From: Phyllobacterium sophorae
GTDB taxonomy: Bacteria > Pseudomonadota > Alphaproteobacteria > Rhizobiales > Rhizobiaceae
Length of the DNA: 64,000 bases
Direction of reading: 5' to 3'
NCBI RefSeq assembly: GCF_003010965.1
Contig: NZ_PGGM01000008.1
Location: 124,001-188,000, forward strand
Below the pieces are notes generated by a model. It did not search any database. It saw nothing but the letters and a program-made list of their open reading frames with translations, and was not told where the DNA came from. The position numbers and the translations under genes were made by a program. Shown piece after piece: positions 1 to 9,739 of the stretch. Each line of letters begins with the position of its first letter. The stretch's first letter is position 1.

Positions 1-262
1 TCTGCCGATCTTCGTCGTGGCGATCATCCTCCAGACGACAGGCATCTGGAACGACTTCCTGTTCGGCGTCGTCTACACGCGGCCCGACACCTATCCAATG
101 ACCGTACAGCTTAACAACATCGTCAATTCAGTGCAGGGCGTGAAGGAGTACAACGTCAACATGGCCGCAACCATCCTCACCGGCCTGGTGCCGCTAATCG
201 TCTACTTCGTCTCCGGGCGGCTGTTCGTGCGCGGCATCGCCGCCGGCGCGGTGAAAGGCTGA
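1..262 (+). CDS. Carbohydrate ABC transporter permease, MalG type (C-terminal part)
   Basis: The reading frame is open from base 2 of the window to the TGA at 260-262, so the start lies outside. About 86 residues are visible. They contain the end of the inner-membrane domain: a hydrophobic stretch (FVVAIILQTTGIWNDFLFG), a periplasmic loop ending in YNVNMAATI, a last membrane segment (GLVPLIVYFVSGRLF) and the tail FVRGIAAGAVKG. The WNDFLF stretch and the F(V/I)RG near-end are typical of CUT1 MalG/UgpE permeases, which pass the sugar through the membrane. The ATPase gene begins 2 bases after the stop, so the two are co-transcribed. The substrate cannot be told; the downstream isomerase and dehydrogenase suggest a sugar or polyol. 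Confidence 0.9.
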   Translation, partial: LPIFVVAIILQTTGIWNDFLFGVVYTRPDTYPMTVQLNNIVNSVQGVKEYNVNMAATILTGLVPLIVYFVSGRLFVRGIAAGAVKG

Positions 263-264
263 CG

Positions 265-1353
265 ATGACAAGTGTATCGATCAAGGATCTCAGCCTCGAA
301 TTCGGTGCCGTGTCGGTGCTGAAGGACCTCAATCTCGACGTCGGCGATGGTGAGTTCCTGGTGTTGCTCGGGCCGTCGGGTTGCGGCAAGTCGACCTTGC
401 TGAACTGCATTGCGGGCCTGCTCGATATTACGGATGGGCAGATCTTCATCAAGGGCAAGAACGTCACCTGGGAGGAGCCAAAGGACCGCGGCATCGGCAT
501 GGTGTTTCAGTCCTATGCGCTCTATCCGCAAATGAGCGTGCGCGGCAACCTGACCTTCGGGCTTAAGAATGCCGGCGTGCCGCGAGACGAGATCGCGCGG
601 CGCATCGAGCGCGCGGCCAACATCTTGCAGATCGAGCCGCTGCTGGACCGCAGGCCGGGCCAGCTTTCCGGCGGCCAGCGACAGCGCGTCGCCATCGGCC
701 GCGCACTGGTCCGCGACGTCGACGTCTTCCTGTTCGACGAACCGTTGTCCAATCTCGACGCCAAGCTGCGCTCGGAACTGCGGGTGGAGATCAAGCGGTT
801 GCACCAGCAGCTGGCCAATACCATGATCTATGTAACGCACGACCAGATCGAGGCCCTCACGCTTGCCGATCGAATCGCGGTGATGAAGGGCGGGCTGATC
901 CAGCAGCTCGACGAGCCGCTGACGATCTATAACAGGCCGCGCAATCTTTTCGTCGCCAGCTTCATCGGCTCCCCGGCGATGAACTTCATCAAAGGCGAGA
1001 TCACCGGGACGAACGGCTCACCGGTCTTCAGGGCCGGCGATCTGACCATATCGCTGGCTGGCTACGAGACCCAGCAATCCCTGGCGCCTGGCCATTGCGT
1101 CATCTTGGGCTTCCGTCCAGAACACATCACCATCAGTGATGTGCCTGGCCCCGCCGGCCGCTCGTGCGAGGCCGTGGTCGATCTGGATGAACCCATGGGT
1201 GCGGACAGTCTGGTCTGGCTGAAAGTCGCCGGAAAGGCCATCTCGGTTCGGGTCGATTCCGGCAGGCGCTACCAGCCAGGCGAAAAAGTGTTCCTGATCT
1301 TCAATCCCGCGATGGCCTCGCTTTTCGACGTCGCGACCGAAAACCGCATCTAA
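265..1353 (+). CDS. Sugar ABC transporter ATP-binding protein (UgpC/MalK type)
   Basis: This 362-residue cytoplasmic ATPase powers the upstream permease. It has Walker [10 protein letters not shown] at about residues 36-44, Q-loop QSYALYPQM, signature [15 protein letters not shown] near 135, Walker B VFLFDEP near 157, and the H-loop YVTHD. A C-terminal TOBE-like domain of about 120 residues follows (FRPEHITI, then VVDLDEPMGADSLVW), which marks the MalK/UgpC subfamily and often carries regulatory contacts. The ATG at 265 lies 2 bases after the permease stop. It is followed 27 bases later by an isomerase gene, so it sits in the middle of a sugar uptake and catabolism operon. Confidence 0.95.
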   Translation: MTSVSIKDLSLEFGAVSVLKDLNLDVGDGEFLVLLGPSGCGKSTLLNCIAGLLDITDGQIFIKGKNVTWEEPKDRGIGMVFQSYALYPQMSVRGNLTFGLKNAGVPRDEIARRIERAANILQIEPLLDRRPGQLSGGQRQRVAIGRALVRDVDVFLFDEPLSNLDAKLRSELRVEIKRLHQQLANTMIYVTHDQIEALTLADRIAVMKGGLIQQLDEPLTIYNRPRNLFVASFIGSPAMNFIKGEITGTNGSPVFRAGDLTISLAGYETQQSLAPGHCVILGFRPEHITISDVPGPAGRSCEAVVDLDEPMGADSLVWLKVAGKAISVRVDSGRRYQPGEKVFLIFNPAMASLFDVATENRI

Positions 1354-1380
1354 ATTTCCCAAGCATCACGGAGAAATAAA

Positions 1381-2127
1381 GTGACCGACCTTTCCTACCA
1401 GCTCTACAGCTCCCGCAACTTCCCGCCGCTTCACCAGACGCTCGAAATGTTGCAGCGCAACGGTTACAGGCAGGTTGAGGGTTATGGCGGTGTTTATGCC
1501 GACGCGAAAGCAACAAGAAGTGCGCTCGATGCCAATGGTCTGACCATGCCGACAGGTCATTTCAGCATCGACCTTCTGGAAAATGACCAACAGAAAGTTC
1601 TCGATCTCGCACAGACACTCGGCATGAAGGCGATATACTGCCCACACCTGGCGGTCGATCTTCGTCCCTCTGATGCCGCCGGCTGGTCGGCGTTCGGTGA
1701 GCGGCTGGAAGCGGCACACGCCACTTACAGCAAGGCCGGATATATTTTCGGCTGGCACAATCACGACTTTGAGTTCAAGGCACTTGCTGATGGTTCGATC
1801 CCGCAAAAGCTGATCTTCGATGCCGCCCCGAGCATATCCTGGGAAGCGGACATCGCCTGGATCATTCGCGGCGGCGGCGATCCATTCGAATGGATCGAGA
1901 ATTACGGGTCACGCATCAGCGCGGTGCACGTCAAGGACATCGCTTCTCCCGGTCAAAACACCAATGAGGACGGCTGGGCCGATGTCGGCTATGGAAGCGT
2001 CGACTGGAAAGCCCTGATGACGGTCCTGAAAGATACACCGGCCCGCTATTTCATCATGGAACACGACAATCCGTCGGATGATGAACGGTTCGCCCGCCGT
2101 TCCATCGCCACCGTCAAGACATTGTGA
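1381..2127 (+). CDS. Sugar phosphate isomerase/epimerase family TIM-barrel protein
   Basis: This 248-residue protein belongs to the xylose isomerase-like TIM-barrel family (AP_endonuc_2 fold: IolE, IolI, hydroxypyruvate isomerase and others). Visible barrel motifs are GWHNHDFEF (His ligands, about residue 120-128), a DIAWIIRGG strand, SAVHVKDI and FIMEHDNP near the end, which supply the metal-binding His, Asp and Glu residues of the family. The start is GTG at 1381, preceded by GGAGAAATAAA. Its stop overlaps the start region of the next gene, a Gfo/Idh/MocA dehydrogenase. This pairing is common in pathways that oxidise a cyclitol or sugar and then isomerise the keto product. The exact substrate is unknown. 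Confidence 0.88.
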   Translation: MTDLSYQLYSSRNFPPLHQTLEMLQRNGYRQVEGYGGVYADAKATRSALDANGLTMPTGHFSIDLLENDQQKVLDLAQTLGMKAIYCPHLAVDLRPSDAAGWSAFGERLEAAHATYSKAGYIFGWHNHDFEFKALADGSIPQKLIFDAAPSISWEADIAWIIRGGGDPFEWIENYGSRISAVHVKDIASPGQNTNEDGWADVGYGSVDWKALMTVLKDTPARYFIMEHDNPSDDERFARRSIATVKTL

Positions 2128-2141
2128 AGAAAGACACTGAC

Positions 2142-3281
2142 ATGGCTAAAACACTTGGGGTCGGCATCGTCGGTGCCGGCAATATCTCCACGACGTATCT
2201 AAGACTTGCCCCGCTGTTCAGGGGAATTGAAATCCGTGCCGTTGCCGACATCAACAAGGCAGCGGCAACTGGGCGTGCATCCGAATATGGCATTGAAGCG
2301 CGCAGCATCGATGGCCTTTTGTCGAGCGAAGACATCGATCTGGTCGTCAACCTGACCGTGCCGGACGCGCATTTCGATGTGTCGAAGCAAATCCTGTCCG
2401 CCGGCAAGCATCTTTATTCGGAAAAGCCGCTGACACTGTCGCTGAAGGACGGTCTGGAATTGCAGAAACTCGCAGCGAAGAAAGCCTTGAAAGCGGGGTG
2501 CGCACCCGACACCTATCTCGGCGGCGCCCACCAGCTGGCGCGCAAGCTGGTCGATGACGGTCAGGTTGGCACGATCACCTCCGGCACGGCGCATGTGATG
2601 AGCCATGGCATGGAGCACTGGCATCCCAACCCGGATTTCTTTTTCCGCCCGGGCGGCGGGCCCATCCTCGATCTTGGTCCGTACTACATTGCCAATCTGA
2701 TCAACCTCATCGGCCCCATCAGGCGGGTGGCAGCGCTGACATCCATGGCCAAACCGACCCGCACTATCTCCAGCGAACCGCGCAAGGGCGAAATCATCAA
2801 GGTGACAACACCGACAACCATTCAGGCGCTGCTTGAATTCGAAAGCGGTGCTTCGGTCACCCTGTCGGCAAGCTGGGACGTCTGGGCCCATCATCATCCC
2901 AATATGGAGCTGTACGGCACGGACGGTTCACTGTTTCTTCCCGATCCGAATTTCTTCGGCGGCGAGGTCAAACTGGCAAAGCCGGGCAAGAAGGCCAGGC
3001 CGGTGAAAGCCTGGGCACATCCGTTTGGCACGCCCAACCAGAAACACTCGGCCGGCATGATGGCCAACTACCGCACGGCCGGTCTTGCCGACATGGCGGC
3101 CGCCATCCTGCAGGGACGCGACATCCGCTGCTCGCTCGAGCGGGCATTGCACGGCGTCGATGTCATGGTCTCCATCCTGCGCTCCGGCGAGGAAAAGAAG
3201 TTTATCGACATCAAGACAACTTGCACACGGCCGCAAGCGCTCGGCATCAAGGAAGCCAAATCGCTGTTGAAAAAGAACTGA
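2142..3281 (+). CDS. Gfo/Idh/MocA family NAD(P)-dependent sugar dehydrogenase
   Basis: The protein has 379 residues from the ATG at 2142. An in-frame GTG at 2124, overlapping the previous stop, would add six residues (MKKDTD), but homologues usually begin a few residues before the Rossmann glycine motif, here GVGIVGAGNIS. The N-terminal NAD(P) domain is followed by SEKPLTLS, which holds the conserved family lysine, and by an alpha/beta C-terminal domain with GGGPILDLGPYYIANLINL. Family members oxidise or reduce sugars and cyclitols. It is the last recognised gene of the transporter-isomerase operon; a G+C-rich hairpin at 3312-3338 follows before tex. Confidence 0.9.
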   Translation: MAKTLGVGIVGAGNISTTYLRLAPLFRGIEIRAVADINKAAATGRASEYGIEARSIDGLLSSEDIDLVVNLTVPDAHFDVSKQILSAGKHLYSEKPLTLSLKDGLELQKLAAKKALKAGCAPDTYLGGAHQLARKLVDDGQVGTITSGTAHVMSHGMEHWHPNPDFFFRPGGGPILDLGPYYIANLINLIGPIRRVAALTSMAKPTRTISSEPRKGEIIKVTTPTTIQALLEFESGASVTLSASWDVWAHHHPNMELYGTDGSLFLPDPNFFGGEVKLAKPGKKARPVKAWAHPFGTPNQKHSAGMMANYRTAGLADMAAAILQGRDIRCSLERALHGVDVMVSILRSGEEKKFIDIKTTCTRPQALGIKEAKSLLKKN

Positions 3282-3311
3282 GTCATCGCTCCCGGGCGAT
3301 TGCGATCATGG

Positions 3312-3338
3312 TCGGGCGCCACTATGTTGGCCGCCCGA
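3312..3338 (+). terminator. Possible terminator hairpin before tex
   Basis: TCGGGCG (3312-3318) and CGCCCGA (3332-3338) form a perfect 7-bp stem around a 13-base loop, 30 bases after the stop of the Gfo/Idh/MocA gene. The following bases are only moderately U-rich (TTGTGATTT), so this is a weak call. It lies close to the tex start at 3348 and could instead affect tex translation. Confidence 0.35.
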
Positions 3339-3347
3339 TTGTGATTT

Positions 3348-5672
3348 ATGGAAATGCCAGTGACCGTTACAAAAACTGCCCGCATCGCACGCCTCATCGC
3401 TGGCGAAATCAATGCGCGACCAGAACAGGCCAATGCGGCGATCGAACTGCTCGATGGCGGCGCAACCGTGCCTTTCATTGCGCGCTACCGCAAGGAAGTG
3501 ACCGGCGGGCTGGATGACACGCAGCTCCGCACGCTTGACGAGCGCCTCATCTATCTGCGCGAACTTGATGCGCGCCGCGACACGATCATCGAGTCGATCC
3601 GCAGCCAGGGTAAGCTCACCGACGAGCTGGAAGGCAAGATCGCCGGGGCCGTCACCAAGGCAGAGCTCGAGGACATTTACCTGCCCTTCAAGCCCAAGCG
3701 GCGGACCAAAGCGGAAATTGCCCGCGAACGCGGTCTTGGTCCGCTGGCAGAAACAATTCTCTCCGACCGGCGCACCATTCCTTCCGAATTGGCAACGAAC
3801 TTCCTCACGGACGAAGTCCCCGATGTGAAGGCTGCGCTTGACGGCGCCCGGGACATTCTCGTCGAGGCCTTCTCGGAAAATGCCGATCTAGTCGGCCGCC
3901 TGCGCAACTACATGAAGGATCGCGCCGTCCTGCGCGCCAAGGTTGTGACGGGAAAAGAGGAAGCCGGCGCAAAGTTCTCAGATTACTTCAATCACTTCGA
4001 ACGCTGGGCAATCGTACCAAGCCACCGTGCGCTGGCCATGCTCCGCGGCCGCAACGAGGAGGTATTGTCGCTCGACCTCGAGGTCGATGCGGAAGACACC
4101 GCCGCCATCAAACCGGTCGAGCGCATGATCGCTGACGCCTATTCGATCCCGGCCAAGGGTGGTGCGGCCGACAGCTGGCTGATGGAGGTCGTGCGCTGGA
4201 CATGGCGTATCCGCCTGTCGCTCAATCTCTCCATCGATCTCATGACCGCCCTGCGCGAACGCGCCGAGGAAGAGGCGATCCATGTCTTTGCCCGCAACCT
4301 GAAGGATCTGCTGCTGGCGGCGCCTGCCGGCTCGCGCGCGACCATGGGTCTCGATCCGGGTATCCGCACCGGTGTGAAAGTTGCGGTCATCGATGGCACC
4401 GGCAAGCTGCTTGATACGGCAACGGTCTATCCTTTCCCGCCGCGCAATGATGTGCGCGGGGCACAAGCGGAATTGGCAAAGCTCATCGTCAACCACAAGA
4501 TCGAGCTGATCGCCATCGGCAATGGCACCGGTAGCCGCGAGACGGAACGCCTCGTCGCCGACATGCTGTCCGACTTGCCATCGCCCAAACCGTTGAAAGT
4601 CATCGTGAGCGAAGCGGGAGCCTCGGTCTATTCCGCATCGGCGACTGCTGCAGCCGAATTTCCCGGGCTCGATGTCTCGCTGCGCGGGGCAGTTTCCATC
4701 GCCCGCCGCCTGCAGGACCCATTGGCGGAACTGGTCAAGATCGAGCCAAAATCCATCGGCGTTGGCCAGTACCAGCATGATGTCGATCAGTACCGCCTCG
4801 CCCGCTCGCTGGAGGGTGTGGTCGAAGACGCAGTGAACGCCGTCGGTGTCGATCTCAACACCGCATCGGCATCGCTGCTCGCCCGCATTTCGGGTCTGGG
4901 CAGCTCGCTCGCCGAAGCGATCATCGCCTATCGCGACGATGTCGGGCCATTCAGGACCCGGCGCGATCTGCTGAAGGTTGCCCGGCTCGGACCACGGGCC
5001 TTTGAACAATGCGCCGGGTTCCTGCGCATTGCGGACGGCACCGAGCCACTGGATGCTTCGGCCGTTCACCCGGAAGCTTATGGTGTTGCCAAGAAGATCG
5101 TCAGCGCCTGCGGCCGCGATGTGCGCTCGCTGATGAATGACAATAGCGCTTTGAAGGCACTCGATCCCCGCGTCTTCGTGGATGAACGTTTCGGGTTACC
5201 GACGGTGCGCGATATCATTGCCGAGCTGGAAAAGCCCGGCCGCGATCCGCGGCCTGAATTCAGGACGGCATCCTTTGCCGATGGCATCGACAACATCAAG
5301 GATTTGAAGCCAGGAATGCTTCTGGAGGGAACAGTGACAAACGTCGCGGCCTTTGGTGCCTTTGTCGATATCGGCGTGCATCAGGACGGCCTCGTGCACC
5401 TTTCGCAACTGGCCGATCGGTTCGTCAAGGATGCGCACGAAGTGGTCAAGGCCGGCGATGTGGTGAAGGTGCGGGTCGTCGATGTCGATGTGAAGCGCAA
5501 TCGCATCGGTTTGACCATGCGCAAGGATGGCGGCGGCCCGCAGCAGCCAAGGGCCCCGAGAGCTGACGACAGCATTCAGCGGCCTCGTACGCACACGCCG
5601 GCGCCGAAGCCACAACCGGTTGCGCAAGGCGCCTTCGGGGCGGCTCTTGCGGACGCGATGCGCAAGAAGTGA
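3348..5672 (+). CDS. tex: Tex family RNA-binding transcription accessory protein
   Basis: At 774 residues this matches full-length Tex, a conserved cytoplasmic nucleic-acid-binding protein linked to transcription. In order it shows the N-terminal helical Tex region ([27 protein letters not shown]), a YqgF/RuvX-like nuclease-fold domain beginning near residue 335 ([16 protein letters not shown]), a helix-hairpin-helix region around 500-545 ([18 protein letters not shown]) and an S1 RNA-binding domain around 650-725 ([21 protein letters not shown]). A Pro/Gln-rich, basic tail follows. The ATG at 3348 is followed by another in-frame ATG at 3354, and the true start could be either. It appears to be a single-gene unit unrelated to the sugar operon before it. 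Confidence 0.96.
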   Translation: MEMPVTVTKTARIARLIAGEINARPEQANAAIELLDGGATVPFIARYRKEVTGGLDDTQLRTLDERLIYLRELDARRDTIIESIRSQGKLTDELEGKIAGAVTKAELEDIYLPFKPKRRTKAEIARERGLGPLAETILSDRRTIPSELATNFLTDEVPDVKAALDGARDILVEAFSENADLVGRLRNYMKDRAVLRAKVVTGKEEAGAKFSDYFNHFERWAIVPSHRALAMLRGRNEEVLSLDLEVDAEDTAAIKPVERMIADAYSIPAKGGAADSWLMEVVRWTWRIRLSLNLSIDLMTALRERAEEEAIHVFARNLKDLLLAAPAGSRATMGLDPGIRTGVKVAVIDGTGKLLDTATVYPFPPRNDVRGAQAELAKLIVNHKIELIAIGNGTGSRETERLVADMLSDLPSPKPLKVIVSEAGASVYSASATAAAEFPGLDVSLRGAVSIARRLQDPLAELVKIEPKSIGVGQYQHDVDQYRLARSLEGVVEDAVNAVGVDLNTASASLLARISGLGSSLAEAIIAYRDDVGPFRTRRDLLKVARLGPRAFEQCAGFLRIADGTEPLDASAVHPEAYGVAKKIVSACGRDVRSLMNDNSALKALDPRVFVDERFGLPTVRDIIAELEKPGRDPRPEFRTASFADGIDNIKDLKPGMLLEGTVTNVAAFGAFVDIGVHQDGLVHLSQLADRFVKDAHEVVKAGDVVKVRVVDVDVKRNRIGLTMRKDGGGPQQPRAPRADDSIQRPRTHTPAPKPQPVAQGAFGAALADAMRKK

Positions 5673-5742
5673 TATTGCCGTGTACCAAGCCGAACCTCGA
5701 TCGGCGGTCGCCGCACCATAATGAACTGCTGGGAGAAGCACA

Positions 5743-6729
5743 TTGGATATCCGCAAAATAGGCAAGACGCCGCTCGCCGTGACGCAATTCGGGTTTGGCG
5801 GAGCAGCCATCGGCGGGCTCTATCGCGAGTGCACCCGCGAAGCAGCCATGGATACGCTGCAAACAGCCTGGGATGCCGGCTTACGCTATTTCGACACCGC
5901 GCCGTTTTACGGCTTCGGCCTGTCCGAACGGCGCACCGGCGATTTTCTGCGCAGCAAGCCGCGTGAGACCTATGTTCTGTCGACCAAAGTTGGCCGCCTG
6001 TTGCGGGCCGTCCCTGACGATCAGGTACCCGACCATTCCTATGTCAATCCGCTGCCCTTCACCGTCGACTACGATTACAGCTATGACGGCATCATGCGAT
6101 CGTTCGAGTTCAGCTACGCCCGGCTCGGTTTGAACCAGATCGACATTCTCTACGTCCACGATATTGGCACCCACACGCACGGGAACGAGAAGAATGCGCT
6201 CTATTTGCGTCAGTTGCTCGACAGTGGCATGAAGGCGCTCGACGAATTGAAATCCACTGGCGCGATCTCTGCCTACGGTCTTGGTGTCAACGAGGTCGAA
6301 GTCTGCCTCGATGTAATTGCGAGAAGTCCGATCGACTGCATCCTCCTCGCCGGGCGCTATTCATTGCTGGATCGCTCGGCTGAGCGCGGGCTGCTCGAGG
6401 CGTGCCGCGAGCAACAGATTTCACTGGTGATCGGCGGCGTGTTCAATTCCGGTATCCTCGCAACCGGACCGGTTCCTGGTGCCAATTTCGATTACGGCCC
6501 GGCCTCGGACGATATTCTCGAGCGCGTACGGGCCATGCAGCAGATCGCGCAAGCCAATTCGATGCCGCTTGCCGCTGCGGCCATGCAGTTTCCGTTGCGT
6601 GAACCGGTTGTCGCCAATGTCCTGATCGGCACAGCCAAGCCGTCCAGCCTGACCCGAAACATGGAACTGCTGAACGTGAATGTACCGGAGGCGGCCTATG
6701 CCGCGTTTGAGCCCTTTACAATCCGGTGA
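5743..6729 (+). CDS. Aldo/keto reductase (sugar dehydrogenase type)
   Basis: This 328-residue protein resembles the D-threo-aldose/L-fucose dehydrogenase and pyridoxal 4-dehydrogenase branch of the aldo/keto reductases, which oxidise or reduce sugar carbonyls with NAD(P). The catalytic tetrad is visible: D51 and Y56 in FDTAPFYGFGLSE, K82 in STKVGR and H139 in YVHDIG. The start is TTG at 5743, five bases after a good GGGAGAAG ribosome site, and no better ATG exists at this end of the frame. It lies 70 bases after tex and converges on the isomerase gene at 7692-6772, with a hairpin between them. The natural substrate is not evident. Confidence 0.9.
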   Translation: MDIRKIGKTPLAVTQFGFGGAAIGGLYRECTREAAMDTLQTAWDAGLRYFDTAPFYGFGLSERRTGDFLRSKPRETYVLSTKVGRLLRAVPDDQVPDHSYVNPLPFTVDYDYSYDGIMRSFEFSYARLGLNQIDILYVHDIGTHTHGNEKNALYLRQLLDSGMKALDELKSTGAISAYGLGVNEVEVCLDVIARSPIDCILLAGRYSLLDRSAERGLLEACREQQISLVIGGVFNSGILATGPVPGANFDYGPASDDILERVRAMQQIAQANSMPLAAAAMQFPLREPVVANVLIGTAKPSSLTRNMELLNVNVPEAAYAAFEPFTIR

Positions 6730-6737
6730 GCGGTCAG

Positions 6738-6762
6738 GCGTGGCCCGCGCAAACGGCCACGC
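6738..6762. terminator. Hairpin between convergent genes
   Basis: GCGTGGCC (6738-6745) pairs perfectly with GGCCACGC (6755-6762) around a 9-base loop. It lies in the 42-base gap between the aldo/keto reductase and the oppositely oriented isomerase, the expected place for a bidirectional terminator. No clear U-run follows on either strand. Confidence 0.5.
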
Positions 6763-6771
6763 CCAACAACA

Positions 6772-7692
6772 TCATGCTGCAAGCCGGCGGCTATTGACCA
6801 GGTCCACAAGCTTCAGCGCGCGAGCAAGACTGTCGGCCTGTTCGCTGGCAAATCGCTCTCCCGTGATCTCCATAATCAGCATGGTATCCGGCAGGAAGGT
6901 GAGTTCGGAAAAGATCTCTTGCCAGGGAATGTCGCCCCATCCAATTGGCAGATGCAGATCGCCGATACCGAGCGCCGTCGCTTCGGCCGGGTGATAGAAC
7001 TTCGTCATGCTGTAGGGACGACCGAAGCTGTCATGCACATGCAGATGTCCGGAAACCGGCGCCATCGCCCGGATCTGCTCGCGCCAGTTGAGGCCGAGGC
7101 GCGTACATTCGATATAAGCATGGCTGAAGTCGATCAGGCCGCAGAGATTGGGGCTGTTGACAGCCTTGACCGTCTCGCCGACCTTTTCCGGCGTCTGACG
7201 GTATTCCGCATCGCTCAGCGCAAAGATGTTTTCAAGCGCGATACGCACGCCATATCCCTTGGCGATCTCGGCCATTTCGGCCAGCGCATCGCGCTCCATC
7301 TGGTCAAGCTCGCCAATGCGTGTCAGCGCCGGCATCTTCGCCTGGCCGCCATGATGAACGAGAATGCCAGCCTCGGCACGATTGCAAAGTTCGAGCATGG
7401 CGCGAACGACGGTCTTCTGCAGGTCGAGATGTTCGCGGTCCATGAAGTTGGAAACGATCTGTCCGTGCACGCTGTAGCGCAGGTCGAACTGGCGGGTAAT
7501 CTCGACCAGGCGCTCCGCACGACCGGGAACAATGCGGCCGCCGGCAATCAGTTCTTCGCCATAAAGTGACAGTTCGGCAGCGGTCGCGCCGAGATCGCTG
7601 ATCGTGCGCAGCGAGGCTTGGAGCGTATCGAAATTGCCGCCGCCCGTATGGGTACAGAAACCGACGGAAGTAATAGTAGAGGCTGAGTTCAT
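6772..7692 (-). CDS. Sugar phosphate isomerase/epimerase family protein linked to the ugp operon
   Basis: The protein has 306 residues from the ATG at 7692, which is preceded by AAAGGA; an in-frame TTG at 7707 is a weaker alternative. It has the xylose isomerase-like TIM-barrel fold, with GILVHHGGQAK (paired His), RIALENIFAL (Glu), GLIDFSHAYIE (Asp/His), SGHLHVHDSFG and LIMEITGERF marking successive metal-binding strand ends. It begins 20 bases after the ugpC-type ATPase stop and is the last gene of that operon, in the place where a glycerophosphodiesterase (ugpQ) stands in enterobacteria. The exact reaction is unknown; a role on a phosphorylated or cyclic polyol imported by the transporter is an inference. 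Confidence 0.87.
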   Translation of the reverse strand: MNSASTITSVGFCTHTGGGNFDTLQASLRTISDLGATAAELSLYGEELIAGGRIVPGRAERLVEITRQFDLRYSVHGQIVSNFMDREHLDLQKTVVRAMLELCNRAEAGILVHHGGQAKMPALTRIGELDQMERDALAEMAEIAKGYGVRIALENIFALSDAEYRQTPEKVGETVKAVNSPNLCGLIDFSHAYIECTRLGLNWREQIRAMAPVSGHLHVHDSFGRPYSMTKFYHPAEATALGIGDLHLPIGWGDIPWQEIFSELTFLPDTMLIMEITGERFASEQADSLARALKLVDLVNSRRLAA

Positions 7693-7712
7693 GATCGATC
7701 CTTTCAAGCGGG

Positions 7713-8831
7713 TCAGGCCGCCACGGTTGTTTTGATTGTACGCTTTACTGCGGGCACGTCATCAAGGCGCAGGCCGGTTTGCAGCGAGAAAAGGTGAATA
7801 TGCGCGGCAGGCAGCTGCAGGCCGACCGTTGTTCCCGCTTCGACGAGTTGCCCCTCATCCATGGCGACAGCAAAGTCCCGCCCGTCGATCTCGACGTGAA
7901 CGATGCGGCCCGAACCCAGCTCTTCGACAAAATCGACAGTCGCCGGCACGCTGCTTGCAGTTCCCGCCGCAACCAGCCGGCAATGCTCGGGCCGGATACC
8001 GGCAGAAACGGCACTGCCTGCATTGTCGCCGCCGAGCGCCGGGTCGATCGCCAACCGAATGCCGTCAAGCAGCACGAAATCGCCGCCCGGCGCGACGGTG
8101 CTGTCGAAAAAGTTCATGGCCGGGGAGCCGATGAACGAGCCGACAAAACGGGTCCGCGGCCGTTGGTAGATTTCCAGAGGCGTGCCGACCTGCTCGACAT
8201 TGCCCTTGTTCATCACGATCAGCTTGTCGGCCAGTGTCATCGCCTCGACCTGGTCGTGGGTCACGAAGACCGAGGTGGCCGACAGCCGCTTGTGGAGACG
8301 GCGGATTTCCACGCGCATCTGCACGCGCAGCTTGGCATCGAGGTTGGAGAGCGGCTCGTCGAATAGGAAGACCTTGGGTTCGCGAATGATGGCGCGGCCC
8401 ATGGCGACGCGCTGGCGTTGGCCACCGGAAAGCTCGGCCGGCTTGCGGTCCAGCAGTTCCTCGAGCCCGACGATACGGGCGGTTTCGACGATGCGACGGG
8501 TGCGCTCGGCGCGCGGAACACCCGCTACCTTCAGCGCATAGCCGATATTCGCCGCCACGTTCATATGCGGGTAAAGCGCGTAGTTCTGGAAAACCATCGA
8601 GCAGCCGCGATCGCGTGGCTCAAGCTCGTTGACAACCACGCCATCAATCGAGATTTCCCCGCCAGTGATTTCCTCAAGCCCGGCGATCATGCGCAGCAGG
8701 GTCGACTTGCCGCAACCCGATGGGCCAAGAATGACGACGAATTCTCCGGCTCTGAAATTGAGATCGACACCATGCAGGATTTGCGTTCGGCCGTATGATT
8801 TGCAAACGTCCTTGATACTGATTTCAGCCAT
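7713..8831 (-). CDS. ugpC: Glycerol-3-phosphate-type ABC transporter ATP-binding protein UgpC
   Basis: The protein has 372 residues from the ATG at 8831 ([14 protein letters not shown]); the frame is open further upstream, but the extra 75 residues would overlap the permease gene. Walker [13 protein letters not shown]-loop QNYALYPHM, signature [15 protein letters not shown], Walker [13 protein letters not shown] and H-loop FVTHD are intact. The C-terminal MalK-like regulatory domain contains [11 protein letters not shown] and [15 protein letters not shown]. It is the fourth gene of a B-A-E-C ordered operon. The order and the strong UgpB similarity support the name, although UgpC-type ATPases can serve several permeases. 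Confidence 0.9.
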   Translation of the reverse strand: MAEISIKDVCKSYGRTQILHGVDLNFRAGEFVVILGPSGCGKSTLLRMIAGLEEITGGEISIDGVVVNELEPRDRGCSMVFQNYALYPHMNVAANIGYALKVAGVPRAERTRRIVETARIVGLEELLDRKPAELSGGQRQRVAMGRAIIREPKVFLFDEPLSNLDAKLRVQMRVEIRRLHKRLSATSVFVTHDQVEAMTLADKLIVMNKGNVEQVGTPLEIYQRPRTRFVGSFIGSPAMNFFDSTVAPGGDFVLLDGIRLAIDPALGGDNAGSAVSAGIRPEHCRLVAAGTASSVPATVDFVEELGSGRIVHVEIDGRDFAVAMDEGQLVEAGTTVGLQLPAAHIHLFSLQTGLRLDDVPAVKRTIKTTVAA

Positions 8832-8842
8832 GGTTTTTTCCT

Positions 8843-9730
8843 TTATTTCTCTGCCGAGACAAGACCGCGTATAAACCAGCGCTGCAGAACAGCGACGACG
8901 ATGAGCGGTGGTGCCATGATGATGAGGGCACCGGCCATGGAGATATTCCATTCCGGCAGGCTGTTCACCGAAGGGACGAGGGTTCGCATCGCCACCATCG
9001 CGGTCTGGTAATCGACTTCCGTCGTCATCAGCTTTGGCCAGAGATACTGGTTCCACGCATAGACAAACATGATCGTTGCCAGCGCCAGCATATTGGTGCG
9101 CGATAGCGGCAGGAGGATATCGATGAAGAAGCGCAGGGGCCGCGCTCCATCCATCTTTGCCGCCTCCGCCAGTTCATCGGGCAGGGTCATGTAGAACTGC
9201 CGGTAGAGGAACGTGCCTGTCGCTGTCGCGATAAGAGGCAGAACCAGACCGGAATAGGAGTTCAGCAAGTTCCACTGCAACGACAATTCAATACCGGTGA
9301 GCGTCTGGATCAGCCAGCGCACCGGTTCGAAAACATCGGCTGCAATATTATAAGTGGGGATCACCCGCACTTCGAGCGGCAGCATCAAGGTCAGGAACAC
9401 CATCCAGAAGAACACATGGCGCAGCGGACTGCGGAAATAGACGATTGCAAAGGCGCTCAGCGCTGCAAGCACGATTTTGCCCGTCATGACCAGCAGCGAC
9501 GTGATGAGGCTGTTGAGCAAAGCAGGGCCAAGATTGGCCCTGTGCCAGGCCTCTTGAAGATTGTGCAGGAAATCCGCACCCGGCGTGAAATTGAACGGAA
9601 CGGCGTTGACCTGTGCCAATGATTGCGTCGATGCCGCGAAAATCATCCAGAACGGGCCGAGAATGACAAGCAGGCCGAGACACATGATGAAGTACGTCAC
9701 GGCGTTGAGGACGGGAGTGCGTTCAATCAT
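8843..9730 (-). CDS. ugpE: ABC transporter permease UgpE
   Basis: This 295-residue inner-membrane protein has about six hydrophobic segments (for example [19 protein letters not shown] at the N-terminus and [18 protein letters not shown] near the C-terminus). The EAA loop that docks on the ATPase is [20 protein letters not shown]. The short C-terminal [10 protein letters not shown] is typical of CUT1 second permeases. It starts 9 bases after the ugpA-type gene and ends 11 bases before the ATPase gene, so all are co-transcribed. It forms the translocation pore with the UgpA homologue. Confidence 0.93.
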   Translation of the reverse strand: MIERTPVLNAVTYFIMCLGLLVILGPFWMIFAASTQSLAQVNAVPFNFTPGADFLHNLQEAWHRANLGPALLNSLITSLLVMTGKIVLAALSAFAIVYFRSPLRHVFFWMVFLTLMLPLEVRVIPTYNIAADVFEPVRWLIQTLTGIELSLQWNLLNSYSGLVLPLIATATGTFLYRQFYMTLPDELAEAAKMDGARPLRFFIDILLPLSRTNMLALATIMFVYAWNQYLWPKLMTTEVDYQTAMVAMRTLVPSVNSLPEWNISMAGALIIMAPPLIVVAVLQRWFIRGLVSAEK

Positions 9731-9739
9731 CGCTGATTC

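Noticed and set aside
3978-5069. Long antisense open frame inside tex
   Set aside because: It is an antisense shadow of the biased codon use of tex; no motif or start signal.
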